DNA from: Roseateles amylovorans
GTDB lineage: Bacteria > Pseudomonadota > Gammaproteobacteria > Burkholderiales > Burkholderiaceae_C
NCBI RefSeq assembly: GCF_025398155.2
Contig: NZ_CP104562.2
Span: 434,001-498,000, forward strand
DNA: 64,000 bases
Direction: 5' to 3'
Part shown: positions 18,551 to 27,163 of the stretch, piece after piece
Numbering within the stretch: position 1 is the stretch's first letter
Layout of the letters: every line of letters begins with the position of its first letter
Position numbers and translations under genes: made by a program
The notes under the pieces: model-generated
Database searches by the model: none
What the model was told of the DNA's origin: nothing
Seen by the model: only the letters and a program-made list of their open reading frames with translations

Positions 18551-19105
18551 TCAGTTCTTGAGGCTAATGGAAAGGAAGAGCCGCGCCTTCTGCCAGTCGC
18601 GCTGCACCGTGCGCTCGGTCACGCCCAGCACCTGCGCGATCTCGTGCTCCAGCAGTCCGCCGAAGTAGCGCATCTCCACCACATGGGCCAGCCGCGGCTC
18701 CATGTCGGCCAGCTCATCCAGCGCCTCATGCACCCGCAGGATGTTCTCGTCCGATTGCGGCCCCAGCTCGACGATCGCCGTGTTGAGGGTCAGCTCTTGC
18801 TGATCCCCGCCCCGCCGCTCGGCGCGCCGGGCGCGGACCAGGTCGATCACCACGTTGCGCATCACCCGCGCCGCATACGACAGAAAGTGCCGACGGTCCG
18901 GGAAGCTCTGCCCGTGGCCGCCCGCCAGCCGCAGCCAGGCCTCATGCACCAGCGCCGTGGTGTCCAGCAAAGTCATTTCGCCCGACAGCCGCATCCGCTG
19001 CCTCGCCAGCCGCTGCAGTTCCCCGTACAGCTGCGCCACCACCTCATCGGCAGCGGTGCGGTCGCCTTGTCCGGCGGCTTGCAGCAGTTGGGTGATGTCT
19101 GTCAT
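18551..19105 (-). CDS. ECF-type RNA polymerase sigma factor
   Basis: This 184-residue sigma factor has region 2 (about residues 20-95: LVHEAWLRLAGG, ARVMRNVVIDLVRARRAERR) and region 4 (about 125-180: VVEMRYFGGLLEHEIAQVLG, VTERTVQRDWQKARLFL). The pattern fits the TIGR02999/ECF43-like group, which commonly sits beside Ser/Thr kinases and is activated by phosphorylation rather than by an anti-sigma factor; no anti-sigma gene is present here. It heads the run kinase, 126-residue protein, micropeptides C and B, and probably controls part of it. The ribosome site is weak. Confidence 0.88.
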   Translation of the reverse strand: MTDITQLLQAAGQGDRTAADEVVAQLYGELQRLARQRMRLSGEMTLLDTTALVHEAWLRLAGGHGQSFPDRRHFLSYAARVMRNVVIDLVRARRAERRGGDQQELTLNTAIVELGPQSDENILRVHEALDELADMEPRLAHVVEMRYFGGLLEHEIAQVLGVTERTVQRDWQKARLFLSISLKN

Positions 19106-19421
19106 GGGGCCGAACTCTAGCGGGCTTGTATGACCTTGTTACACATCTTCGGGCGCCCTTTGATTCCAAGGCGCCTGTCGATGTTGGCGAATCAGGGTTT
19201 TCACTGAGCAAATAAGTTAGGGGGACATGTCGGGTTGGGCCGCGCCAGTCCGTTTTGTAAAGAGAGGGCATGACTTGGTCATGTGGCAGGGAGGCCGGCA
19301 TTGATCGGGCCGCTTCAGCGGGTTGTGTCCTCATCTTTGTTTCCAAAGGAAGCTGGCGTGTGTCGCGCGGTGCCGATCTCGCGCGGACTTCCCCCGTCTG
19401 AAGTGTCTGGAGTTGCAACGC
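19106..19421. other. Intergenic region between divergent sigma factor and GGDEF genes
   Basis: The 316 bases hold no convincing gene. They are less GC-rich than their surroundings and must contain the promoters of the divergent sigma-factor and GGDEF genes, but I cannot assign -35/-10 elements with confidence. Confidence 0.4.
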
Positions 19422-20042
19422 ATGAGCCCATCCGCCCTGACTGCCGTCGCTGGTGCGCCGGTTGCCGACGCGCCGACCGAAGCAGGCGTCGTTCCGATGT
19501 CGTCACGTCAACCGTCGTCGCTGTGGGTGCCGCGGGTGGATTCGCTCACCGAGTTCGGGCTGCTGATCTCCCGCCAGCTGACCCAATGCCGCCGCTACGG
19601 TGGCCATCTGGCGGTGCTGTGGCTGGAGGCCTGCCCGCTGGAACATGAGGGCGGCCGGCGTGAGCAAGGCTGTCCGGAAGCCGCCGCCGCAGCAGCCGCC
19701 GCCGCAGGCACGGCCCGCGCGCCGGATGCCAATGAGCTGATGAACGCCGTGGGCCGCCGGGTGCGCGGCCGTGTGCGCGGGACCGACATGGTCCTGCAGG
19801 TCGGCGAGAACAGCTTCGCGGTGCTGCTGCTGGACGCGGGCGGCTTCGAGGCCGGCCTGGTGCAGCAACGGCTCATGCACGCGCTGAACGGGCCTTACGG
19901 CGTGGGCGACGGCGTCCAGCATGTCGGTCTGCAGATGGGCACCGCGGTGTTCCCGGACGGCGGCGTGCGCGGCGCCGATCTGGCCGAAAGCGCCCGCGGC
20001 GACCTGCGCAAGCGCATGTCGCGCGCTGCCGCCAACACTTGA
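19422..20042 (+). CDS. Degenerate GGDEF-domain protein
   Basis: This 206-residue protein starts at ATG 19422, with GGAG nine bases upstream. The N-terminal ~60 residues are unstructured. From LTEFGLLISRQLTQCRRYGGHLAVLWLEA onward it follows the diguanylate-cyclase fold, but the active-site loop GGDEF is replaced by VGENSF in DMVLQVGENSFAVLLLDAG. It is therefore unlikely to make c-di-GMP and may bind nucleotide or act as a scaffold. A polyalanine tract (about nine Ala) interrupts the domain after PEA. Confidence 0.7.
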   Translation: MSPSALTAVAGAPVADAPTEAGVVPMSSRQPSSLWVPRVDSLTEFGLLISRQLTQCRRYGGHLAVLWLEACPLEHEGGRREQGCPEAAAAAAAAAGTARAPDANELMNAVGRRVRGRVRGTDMVLQVGENSFAVLLLDAGGFEAGLVQQRLMHALNGPYGVGDGVQHVGLQMGTAVFPDGGVRGADLAESARGDLRKRMSRAAANT

Positions 20043-20103
20043 GACGCCGCCGGCCTTGCGCGTCTCCCGACGCGCAAGGCCCGGCTCGCCGATCACCGTC
20101 CCG

Positions 20104-21864
20104 TCAGCGCGCGGACTCGATCCGCACGACCGCCGACCACGGCACCAGCTTGAAGTTCTGCCGACCCTGCGGCCATCGCTTGTGGCCGTCCTGCACCACC
20201 AGCAGGCCCTCGCCGTACGGGCCGCCCAGCGGGGCCGAAGTCACGTCCAGGCCGTCGGTCTCCGAGGCAGCGTCGATCCCCACCGCGGCGTTGATCCCGA
20301 TGCGGAAACTCCCCTTCACCGCATACGGCGACTCGGCATCCAGCACCACATAGCTGTCGCTGCCCTGGGAGGACACCACCAGCCGCGCGCCCCGCGCACT
20401 GCGATGCACCGCCATGCCTTCCACATCGGCATGCAGCGTGTCACCGACGGCCAGGATCATCCGAGCCTCCCCCAGCAAACCGTCCGCCGCCAGCGCCAGG
20501 CGCCAGATGCCGCGCTTTTCTTCGCCGACGAACAGTTGATGGCCGGCCTCGTCGGCCACGCAGCCCTCGGGCTGCGAGTCGAGCTTGAACTGCGCCACCG
20601 TGTCGGCGTGCCAGGACTTGCCTTCACGACGAAGCCGCATCTGAAGCAGTCGCCCGTCCTTGTCGTTGACGAAGATGTCCAGGCCGCCCGCCGGGTTGCG
20701 CGCGCTGCAGATGCCGTACACCTCTTCCAGCCCGGTGGGCAGCTCCGCCACGGTGGCCGCACGTCCCTGCGGATCGATGGCAAACACCAGCACACTGCGC
20801 CGATCCCGCTGCGTGGCCACCGCCAAGTCCCAGGTGGTGGAAGCGCCGCGTGAGCCGCGAGCCGCGCTTGCGCGGTCGCCATAGGTCAAGCCCTGGCGCA
20901 AGTCGACGTTGTTGACCCGCCCGACCGGCAGGAACTGCGTTTCCCGGCCTTGAAGGTCATACACCGCCAGGCCGAGCTTCTTGTCAGTGCCCAGGATGCG
21001 GCTGCGCGCCGGATGCGTCGGATGCACCCAGATGGCCGGATCGTCCGCGGCATCGCCGCTGCCGCGCACCGGCTCGGTCTGCGCGGTGGGCACCGCCACG
21101 GCGATCCGTGTCGGCGTGGCGGCGGGATGGGCCTCCAACCAGCGACCCATCTCCGACGGGGCCAGCCCGGGCGCGACCAGTCGCCGATCATGCCGTTCCG
21201 CGTCGGCGGCCTGGGACCACAGTCCCACGCCGTCCTCGGCGACATACAGCCGCGCCTCGTCGTCCCGCACGAGGCAGGCCTTGGCGTCCGGTGCCGTGGC
21301 GAAACGCCGCATCACCGGGCTGGCGGGCGCGGCCTTCGACTGGGCGGCACGGCCGGTCGCAGTAGTCGATGCCGATGTCGATGCCGATGCTTCGGCCAGC
21401 AGCCATTGCTCACCGATCCCGTCATCCCCAAGGACGAAGGCCTGGAGCAACTGCTGGTCCGGCTCCAGGAACAGGCACAGGGATTCCACGTTCATGGCCG
21501 GACCGGGCCACCGCGCGCGCTCCCGCAGACGGCCGTCCCGCCCTTCGATCAGCCGGAGCGCGCCGCTGTCGGCGTCGAGCAGCAGGGCGACGGTTCGGCC
21601 GTCTGCGAAACGGCGCTGGTCCCAGCGCTTGGCGCGGAGCTTGAGCTCGTCCAGCGACTGACCTTGGGCATCCAGCAGGCGCAAGCCGGTCTTGGTCAGC
21701 GTCAAGCTGGAGGCCGGGACCGAGTCGGAGGCAGAGCGCTGAGCCTGCACCGTCATTGGTACACCGGGTAGCAGCGCGGCCACGGCCAGCGTCAGGGCGC
21801 TCCAAAGCCGACGGGCCGGGCGGCCCCCCGCGGGCGGACAAAAGGTGGACAACGTCGTCATCAT
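20104..21864 (-). CDS. Two-domain beta-propeller phytase
   Basis: This is a secreted 3-phytase-like enzyme that releases phosphate from inositol hexakisphosphate. It is 586 residues long, against roughly 350-420 for single-domain beta-propeller phytases. The signal peptide covers about 1-41. Catalytic-domain landmarks start with DDPAIWVHP (274-282) and continue with KKLGLAVYDLQG, EVYGIC, EGCVADEAG, LFVGEEKRGIWRL, DVEGMAV and TDGLDVTSAPLG; the many Asp/Glu residues bind calcium. Residues ~50-240 look like an incomplete extra propeller (LRLLDAQGQ, YVAEDGVGLWSQ), as in reported dual-domain phytases. It lies 13 bases after the TonB receptor in the same direction, so the two likely form one operon. 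Confidence 0.87.
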   Translation of the reverse strand: MMTTLSTFCPPAGGRPARRLWSALTLAVAALLPGVPMTVQAQRSASDSVPASSLTLTKTGLRLLDAQGQSLDELKLRAKRWDQRRFADGRTVALLLDADSGALRLIEGRDGRLRERARWPGPAMNVESLCLFLEPDQQLLQAFVLGDDGIGEQWLLAEASASTSASTTATGRAAQSKAAPASPVMRRFATAPDAKACLVRDDEARLYVAEDGVGLWSQAADAERHDRRLVAPGLAPSEMGRWLEAHPAATPTRIAVAVPTAQTEPVRGSGDAADDPAIWVHPTHPARSRILGTDKKLGLAVYDLQGRETQFLPVGRVNNVDLRQGLTYGDRASAARGSRGASTTWDLAVATQRDRRSVLVFAIDPQGRAATVAELPTGLEEVYGICSARNPAGGLDIFVNDKDGRLLQMRLRREGKSWHADTVAQFKLDSQPEGCVADEAGHQLFVGEEKRGIWRLALAADGLLGEARMILAVGDTLHADVEGMAVHRSARGARLVVSSQGSDSYVVLDAESPYAVKGSFRIGINAAVGIDAASETDGLDVTSAPLGGPYGEGLLVVQDGHKRWPQGRQNFKLVPWSAVVRIESAR

Positions 21865-21877
21865 CTCGCCCTCCCGC

Positions 21878-24490
21878 TCAGAACATCGCCAGCTTGAGGC
21901 TGACCTTGTAGGCGCGGCCGTACTGCTCGTACTGCACGTTGTGCGCCTTGTCGCCCTGGTAGACGTAGTAGCGCTCGTTGGTCAAGTTCAGCGCTTCCAC
22001 ATGCAGGTCCAGGCCCTTCATCAGGCGGATGCGCATCGAGGCATCGACCTGGTTCTGGGTGTCGACGCGGCGATCCTGGGCCGCATCCAGCACGTCACCC
22101 ACCTCCAGCAGGTACGGGGACTTGTGATTCAGCGCCACACGAGCGCCGAAGGCCGGAGATTCCCAACCCAGGTTCAGGTTGAGGCTGCGGTCGGACTGGC
22201 TGGGCAGGGCGATGCGGCGGCTGACCCACTGGCCACTGTCATAGGCGCCGATCTGCGCCCGCGACCGCACGAAGCTGCCATTGGCCCCGACCACCAGACC
22301 ATTCCACGGCGCCGGCAGCGTGCTCAAGGCCTGGCTCCAGGACAGCTCCAGGCCGCGCACCGTGGCGTCACCGCCGTTGGCGAAGGTCTCGACATGGCTG
22401 AAGTCCTCCCAGCCCGGCGAGCCGCCGAGGTCGGTCTGGAACGCGAAGTCACGGATCTTCTTGTGGAAAACATAGGCCGACACCGCGCCGTCGCGACCGA
22501 GTCGCCGCTCCACGCCCAGGTCCAGGTTGCGCGAACGCAGCGGCTTGAGGGCGGGATTGCCGACCGTGGCTTCATCCCCGTCCACCGCCAGGCCCGGGCT
22601 CAGTTGACCGAAGGACGGTCGCACCACCGAATGGGTCAACGCCGCCCGCAACACCGTGGCCGCGCCCAGCTGTTGACGCAGCAGCAGCGCCGGCAACCAG
22701 TGATTGCGGCTGGTGGACGTGTGGGTGGTGCTCAGCACGCCGTCGGTGGAGGTGATGCCGTCCGCGTCGAACCGAACGCGCTCGTGGCGGATGCCCGCGA
22801 TCCACTGCATGCCGCCTTGCTCGATCCGGGCCTGCAGGTAACCGGCGTCGGTGCGCTCCTTCATGCCGAAGTCGTTGACCTCGGAATCCACCACATCACG
22901 GAAGGCGCTCAGCGGATAGGCGCCATACAGGCTGCGCAGCTTGGCGGTGTCGATGCCGGGGCCGAAGGACGTCCAGGGATAGTCGACCGTGCCGCCGCTC
23001 AGGAAATTCGACAGACCGAGTTGCGCAGTGGGGACGTTGTAGGGCGCCTTGGTCAGCAGCTTGGCACTGGGCGCGAAGGTTTCCTGCTCGCTGTCCTTGT
23101 CGCGCCGGGTGGCCTTGAGGCCGCCCTTGAGTGCCAGGTCCCAGCCGCCGAGGTCGAACTCGCGTTCCAGGTCGACCTTGGCATGGCGGACCTTGTCGGT
23201 GGCCAGGCTGCGCTCGATCTTGGCCTTGCTGAAGCGGTAATTGGCGGCATCGTTCAACCCCGCCACCGCGGTCGGCATGGGGCGCACCGTGTCGGTGTAA
23301 CCCAGACCGGCGAAATCGGCGAAATCGGCGGTGAAGGCGGAGGAGCTGAGGGTGTCCGGCTTGTCCTCGCTGGCGCGGCCGGCGCCGACCTCGGCCCAGG
23401 TCTTCCAGTCGCCGCGTGACAGTTCGGTGCCGAGCACCACCGCGCTCGACTTGTTGATCTCGCGGCGTGCCTTGAGACCGCGGCTCACCGTGCCGTCGCC
23501 AGTGGCGCCCGGGGCCTGGGCCTCGTCGAACTCGAGCGTCATCGACTGGCGGTTCTCCTCGTCGGTGAAGCGGCTGCTGAAGCTGCGCAGGTAGATCAGG
23601 CTGGCGTCGTCTGGCTTGAAGTCCAGGTTGAGCGCAGCGCCCAGACGTTCACGGGTGATTTCGTAGCGGCGCAGCTCGACGCTGTTGAGCTTGCCGTCGT
23701 CCCAGTCGCCGCCGGTCTCCACGTTGTCGCTGGCGAAGCGGCGCTGATCGGCCGACACGGCCACCGCGATGCCCAGCCGGCCGCCGACGAAGCGGTCCGC
23801 AAAGGCCATCGACCCACGCGGCCGGGTCTGGCCGGCGTTCTGGTCGTGGTTGGCGCCCAGCTCCAGGGTGAACAGCCGACCGGGCTGGTCGAAGGCGCTC
23901 AGGGTGCGAACGGTCACCGTGCCGCCCAGCGAATTGGCGTCCTGATCGGGCGTCAGCGTCTTCTGCACTTCCAGTGAGCGGATCAGGCCGGCGGGCACCA
24001 GATCCAGGCCGGGCGCGCGGCGGTCCGATTGCGACGCCGGTGTCAGCGCGCCGTTGATGTTGACGGCGTTGTAGTCCGGGCCCAGGCCGCGAACCCGGAT
24101 GAAGCGGCCTTCGCCCTGGTCACGTTCCACCGACACGCCCGGCATGCGGGCCAACGCTTCGGCGGCGTTGTTGTCGGGCAGTTGGCCGATGCCGTCGGCA
24201 TGCACCACGTTGACGATGCCCGCGGCCGCCGTCTGCTTGTCCAGCGCGGAGCGCAGCGCAGCGGCCTGGCCCACCGTCACCACGGTGTCGAGCTTCTGCG
24301 GATCCTTGCCGGCCGCAGCGCCGGTCGCGGCGTCTGCCTTGGCCTCGCGACGAGGCAACTCGGACGTCGCCTTCGTCTCGGGCGCAGTCGGCTTCAGGGC
24401 TTCGGTGGGCGATGTCTGAGCCAGCGCCGTCGAAGCGAACAGGCTGGACAGGCACAGGGCGAGCAAGGTGGGGCGGGGCGGAGTGCGCAT
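21878..24490 (-). CDS. TonB-dependent outer-membrane receptor
   Basis: This is an 870-residue receptor. The start at 24490 gives a good signal peptide (TLLALCLSSLFASTALA, cleavage near residue 24); the frame is open for 61 more codons upstream, which look non-coding. The plug domain shows ALARMPGVSVERDQGEGRF and IRVRGLGPDYNAVNINGA. The barrel follows to the C-terminal Phe (KVSLKLAMF), needed for BAM recognition. It is paired with the phytase gene downstream, an association reported for beta-propeller phytases, so import of phytate or its inositol-phosphate products is the likely role. An alternative is a siderophore or another substrate. Confidence 0.88.
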   Translation of the reverse strand: MRTPPRPTLLALCLSSLFASTALAQTSPTEALKPTAPETKATSELPRREAKADAATGAAAGKDPQKLDTVVTVGQAAALRSALDKQTAAAGIVNVVHADGIGQLPDNNAAEALARMPGVSVERDQGEGRFIRVRGLGPDYNAVNINGALTPASQSDRRAPGLDLVPAGLIRSLEVQKTLTPDQDANSLGGTVTVRTLSAFDQPGRLFTLELGANHDQNAGQTRPRGSMAFADRFVGGRLGIAVAVSADQRRFASDNVETGGDWDDGKLNSVELRRYEITRERLGAALNLDFKPDDASLIYLRSFSSRFTDEENRQSMTLEFDEAQAPGATGDGTVSRGLKARREINKSSAVVLGTELSRGDWKTWAEVGAGRASEDKPDTLSSSAFTADFADFAGLGYTDTVRPMPTAVAGLNDAANYRFSKAKIERSLATDKVRHAKVDLEREFDLGGWDLALKGGLKATRRDKDSEQETFAPSAKLLTKAPYNVPTAQLGLSNFLSGGTVDYPWTSFGPGIDTAKLRSLYGAYPLSAFRDVVDSEVNDFGMKERTDAGYLQARIEQGGMQWIAGIRHERVRFDADGITSTDGVLSTTHTSTSRNHWLPALLLRQQLGAATVLRAALTHSVVRPSFGQLSPGLAVDGDEATVGNPALKPLRSRNLDLGVERRLGRDGAVSAYVFHKKIRDFAFQTDLGGSPGWEDFSHVETFANGGDATVRGLELSWSQALSTLPAPWNGLVVGANGSFVRSRAQIGAYDSGQWVSRRIALPSQSDRSLNLNLGWESPAFGARVALNHKSPYLLEVGDVLDAAQDRRVDTQNQVDASMRIRLMKGLDLHVEALNLTNERYYVYQGDKAHNVQYEQYGRAYKVSLKLAMF

Positions 24491-24681
24491 GAGGGGCGAG
24501 GGGTGGGAGTCAGCGATGGCGGCGGACGTTAGGGAGCCCGCATGGCGCTTGCGTGACACTGCGGCGCCCACGCCATGGCCGCCTGCGAGCGGCGCATCGG
24601 CAGTGCTGCGGTGAGCTGTTTGAACCCCCTGCGACCGGGGCCGCGCTGAACTGTCACAAACCCTTCCTAGCATCGCGCGCC

Positions 24682-25587
24682 ATGAAACTCGTGTTGCCGC
24701 GTCCGCCGCTGGCGCTCGCCCCGGTGGCGGGCTCCCGCCATTTCGGCCATGCCCTGATGCTGGCGATGTGCGGCATCACCTGGTTGTTCGCCCACTGGGC
24801 CGTGGCCAAACCGACGGCCATCTGGCGCTGGATCGACATCGTCAGCGAAGGCGCGATTGTCGCGATGCTCGCGCTGTGGCTGCTGCAGCTGCGCACCAGT
24901 CGTCCGGCCGGACGCGTCACCACCTGGCTGTGCCTGGGGCTGTCCGGCATGCTGCTGGGCGGCTGGGCCGACCTGATGGACGAGTTCTGGAAGCTGCCGC
25001 GCGACTACAGCCTGCTGATGGGCATGGAGTCCAGCTTTCACGTCATCGGCATGGTGGGACTGACCTTCGGCTTGCACCTGTGGCGCCAGGAACAACTGGC
25101 GCTGAATGCCCTGCGTGCCGGGCGCGAACGCGGCTACCGCGAACATGCCCAGATCGACGCCCTGACCCAATTGGGCGACGGCGCCTATCTGCTCGACCAA
25201 CTGCGCGACCAGCAGGCCCTGCTGCGCCGCGAGGGCGGCCAGGCGACGCTGGTAATGCTGGCCTGGCAGGACCTTCCTTCCTTGGCGCGCCAGCATGGGC
25301 TGGCGGAGGCGGAGCGCCTGCTGCAAGCCACCGGGCCGTTGCTGCTGCTGCAACTGCGGCCCGGCGATCTGCTGTGCCGCTATGGTGCCGATCGTTTCAT
25401 GGCGCTGCTGCCGCAGGCGGACTCGGCCATGCCAGCGGACCTGCTCGGCGGGCTGTCCGCCCATGTGCATCCGTGCGCCGATGGCCGCACCCGGGCGCGA
25501 TTGCAGGCCCGGATGGCGACCGCCGCGCTGGACCCGGCTCGCGATGCCCAGGATCAACTGCTGCAGCTGCTGGAGCAACTCCGGTGA
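24682..25587 (+). CDS. Membrane protein with degenerate GGDEF domain
   Basis: This 301-residue protein begins at ATG 24682. About four hydrophobic spans lie in residues 20-140 (HALMLAMCGITWLFAHWAV, GAIVAMLALWLLQL, VTTWLCLGLSGMLLGGW, FHVIGMVGLTFGLHL). A GGDEF-like fold begins at QIDALTQLGDGAYLLDQL. The active site reads YGADRF instead of GGDEF, so cyclase activity is improbable. Its stop overlaps the start of the next gene (GTGA), which points to translational coupling with the AraC-type regulator and suggests the pair forms a membrane sensor and output. Confidence 0.7.
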   Translation: MKLVLPRPPLALAPVAGSRHFGHALMLAMCGITWLFAHWAVAKPTAIWRWIDIVSEGAIVAMLALWLLQLRTSRPAGRVTTWLCLGLSGMLLGGWADLMDEFWKLPRDYSLLMGMESSFHVIGMVGLTFGLHLWRQEQLALNALRAGRERGYREHAQIDALTQLGDGAYLLDQLRDQQALLRREGGQATLVMLAWQDLPSLARQHGLAEAERLLQATGPLLLLQLRPGDLLCRYGADRFMALLPQADSAMPADLLGGLSAHVHPCADGRTRARLQARMATAALDPARDAQDQLLQLLEQLR

Positions 25588-26621
25588 GCGAGGCGCTTCA
25601 CGCCTTGCGGCAGGCGCTGCCCACGCGCACGGTGCCGCACTTCGGGCCGGATGCGGCCTTCATTCCGTGGGCCTATCAAGGCGCGCTGCTCGCCGAGTTC
25701 GCGCGCAGCCGCGGTCTGTCGGCCGACGAATGGCTCAGCCCTTGCGGCGTGGTACCGGGTCAGACGCTGACGCCGCGGCAACTGCTGCTGATGCTTGCGT
25801 CCCTTCACCGACATGCGCGGGATGTCGGCTTCGTGCTGGGGCAGCTCAGTCTGCCGGGTCACTATGGTCTGGCCAGTCAGGCGCTTCAGCAGTCGGATGA
25901 TCTGCTGACCGCGCTGCGGCTGCTGTGCGAGTACGCCGCGCGCCTTTCGCCGCTGTTGACGCCGCGCCTGCTGGAAACCGACACCGAGCTGCTGTTGATC
26001 TGGACCGAGGCCAACGGCGCGCCCCCGAGCCTGCAGCCCGTGCTGGTGGACATGCAGATGAGTGCGGTGGTGGCCATGGCGCAATGGCTGGGTGGTGCGG
26101 CGCTGCCCTGGCGCTTCAGCTTCAACCGCACGCCGCCGCGCGAGCTGTCGCAGCATGCGACCTACCTGGGGACCGAGCTGCAATTCGGTTGCCAGATCGA
26201 TGCGATGCGGCTGCCGCTCGCCCATGCCCGTCTGCCGTGGTCGGCGGCCGGACGCCAGCCGGCGATGGCCCGGAGCGCGCTGGCGCAGGGCGCCGATCCG
26301 CAGGCCTGGCAGCGCGGCCAACTGGCGGTGCTCTATGACCATCTGCTCAGCAGCCTGGGCTCGCCGGACGAGCCCCCCACGCTGGAGCGCAGTGCGCAGC
26401 GCTTTGGCGTCAGTCCGGCCACGCTCAAGCGGCAGTTGGCGCAACTGGGTACCCATCATCAGGCGCAACTGGACCAGGTGCGTGCGCATGCGGCGCTCTA
26501 TCTGATGAACCTGCGGGGCCAGCGCGGCGAGGCGGTGGCGCACTCGCTGGGCTTTCACGACAAGAGCAACTTCCGGCGGTCATTCCGACGCTGGACCGGC
26601 ATGACGCCCGGCATGCTGTGA
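25584..26621 (+). CDS. AraC-family transcriptional regulator (arabinose-binding-domain type)
   Basis: This 345-residue regulator starts at GTG 25584, overlapping the upstream stop. The N-terminal part (about 20-220) matches the Arabinose_bd/OruR-like domain: ALRLLCEYAARLSPLLTPRL and HARLPWSAA. The C-terminal HTH_18 domain (about 260-345) contains ERSAQRFGVSPATLKRQL and the second helix-turn-helix EAVAHSLGFHDKSNFRRSFR followed by RWTGMTPG. The ligand and targets are unknown; the degenerate GGDEF membrane protein is the coupled partner. Confidence 0.85.
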   Translation: MSEALHALRQALPTRTVPHFGPDAAFIPWAYQGALLAEFARSRGLSADEWLSPCGVVPGQTLTPRQLLLMLASLHRHARDVGFVLGQLSLPGHYGLASQALQQSDDLLTALRLLCEYAARLSPLLTPRLLETDTELLLIWTEANGAPPSLQPVLVDMQMSAVVAMAQWLGGAALPWRFSFNRTPPRELSQHATYLGTELQFGCQIDAMRLPLAHARLPWSAAGRQPAMARSALAQGADPQAWQRGQLAVLYDHLLSSLGSPDEPPTLERSAQRFGVSPATLKRQLAQLGTHHQAQLDQVRAHAALYLMNLRGQRGEAVAHSLGFHDKSNFRRSFRRWTGMTPGML

Positions 26622-26773
26622 CCGCGCGCCGCAGGCCGTCGGCACGCGGGGCACGTTGGCGCGCCGCAACGCCGACGGGCCCGCGCACTTGCGCATTCGG
26701 CGCAAGCTCCGCATCATTCGCGCCCATTGCTGAAGGCGCCCACGACAGCGCCCGCAAAACGGAGATCCCTCTT

Positions 26774-26906
26774 ATGTCCTCCCTGTTCATTTCGACGATC
26801 GACTGAACACGGTTCCCGAGCCCCGGCTGAACCGTGTCTGTTCCCAGATACGGCCTCAGACCGCGTGGCAAGCAAAGCCCCGCCGCCATTGAGCCGGGGC
26901 TTTTGC
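26774..26906 (+). ncRNA. Candidate structured leader or small RNA with terminator
   Basis: After the AraC gene comes a mini-ORF at 26774-26806 (MSSLFISTID) with GGAGAT upstream, then a 9-bp inverted repeat ACACGGTTC/GAACCGTGT (26807-26815 and 26829-26837), then a terminator AAGCCCCG/CGGGGCTT (26875-26882 and 26895-26902) with TTTTGCTTTT. The first hairpin's loop contains AGCCCCGGCT (26819-26828), perfectly complementary over ten bases to the terminator's right arm AGCCGGGGCT (26892-26901). That would allow alternative pairing, as in an attenuator ahead of the AAA/M41 genes. A free-standing small RNA, or simply the terminator of the AraC gene, is equally possible. Confidence 0.45.
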
Positions 26907-26920
26907 TTTTCGGAAACCGA

Positions 26921-27163
26921 ATGAGTGCACAACTCCGTTCCCGCGCCCTCCAGGAGGGGCGGGTCAAGGCCCTGCGCCGCATGAAACAAGCGATGACGCT
27001 GGTGCTCGAGACGAGCCCCGGTGCGCGCGACCCCGTGGCCCGCGCGCTGGCCCAGCGTGGCCTGCGCGGCGCAGGCCAACACATCCAAAGCCGCGGCGCC
27101 CAGCGCCGTGCCGACCGCGTGGCGCTTCAGGCGCTGCTGCGACGAGAGGATTGGGATGAATGA
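26921..27163 (+). CDS. Small basic protein coupled to the AAA/M41 gene
   Basis: I do not recognise this protein. It has 80 residues and is strongly basic and helical (RSRALQEGRVKALRRMKQAM, GLRGAGQHIQSRGAQRRADR). It starts 17 bases after the terminator-like T-run, and its stop lies inside the start of the next gene (ATGAATGA), indicating coupled translation. It may be an adaptor, inhibitor or nucleic-acid-binding partner of the downstream protease. Confidence 0.6.
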   Translation: MSAQLRSRALQEGRVKALRRMKQAMTLVLETSPGARDPVARALAQRGLRGAGQHIQSRGAQRRADRVALQALLRREDWDE

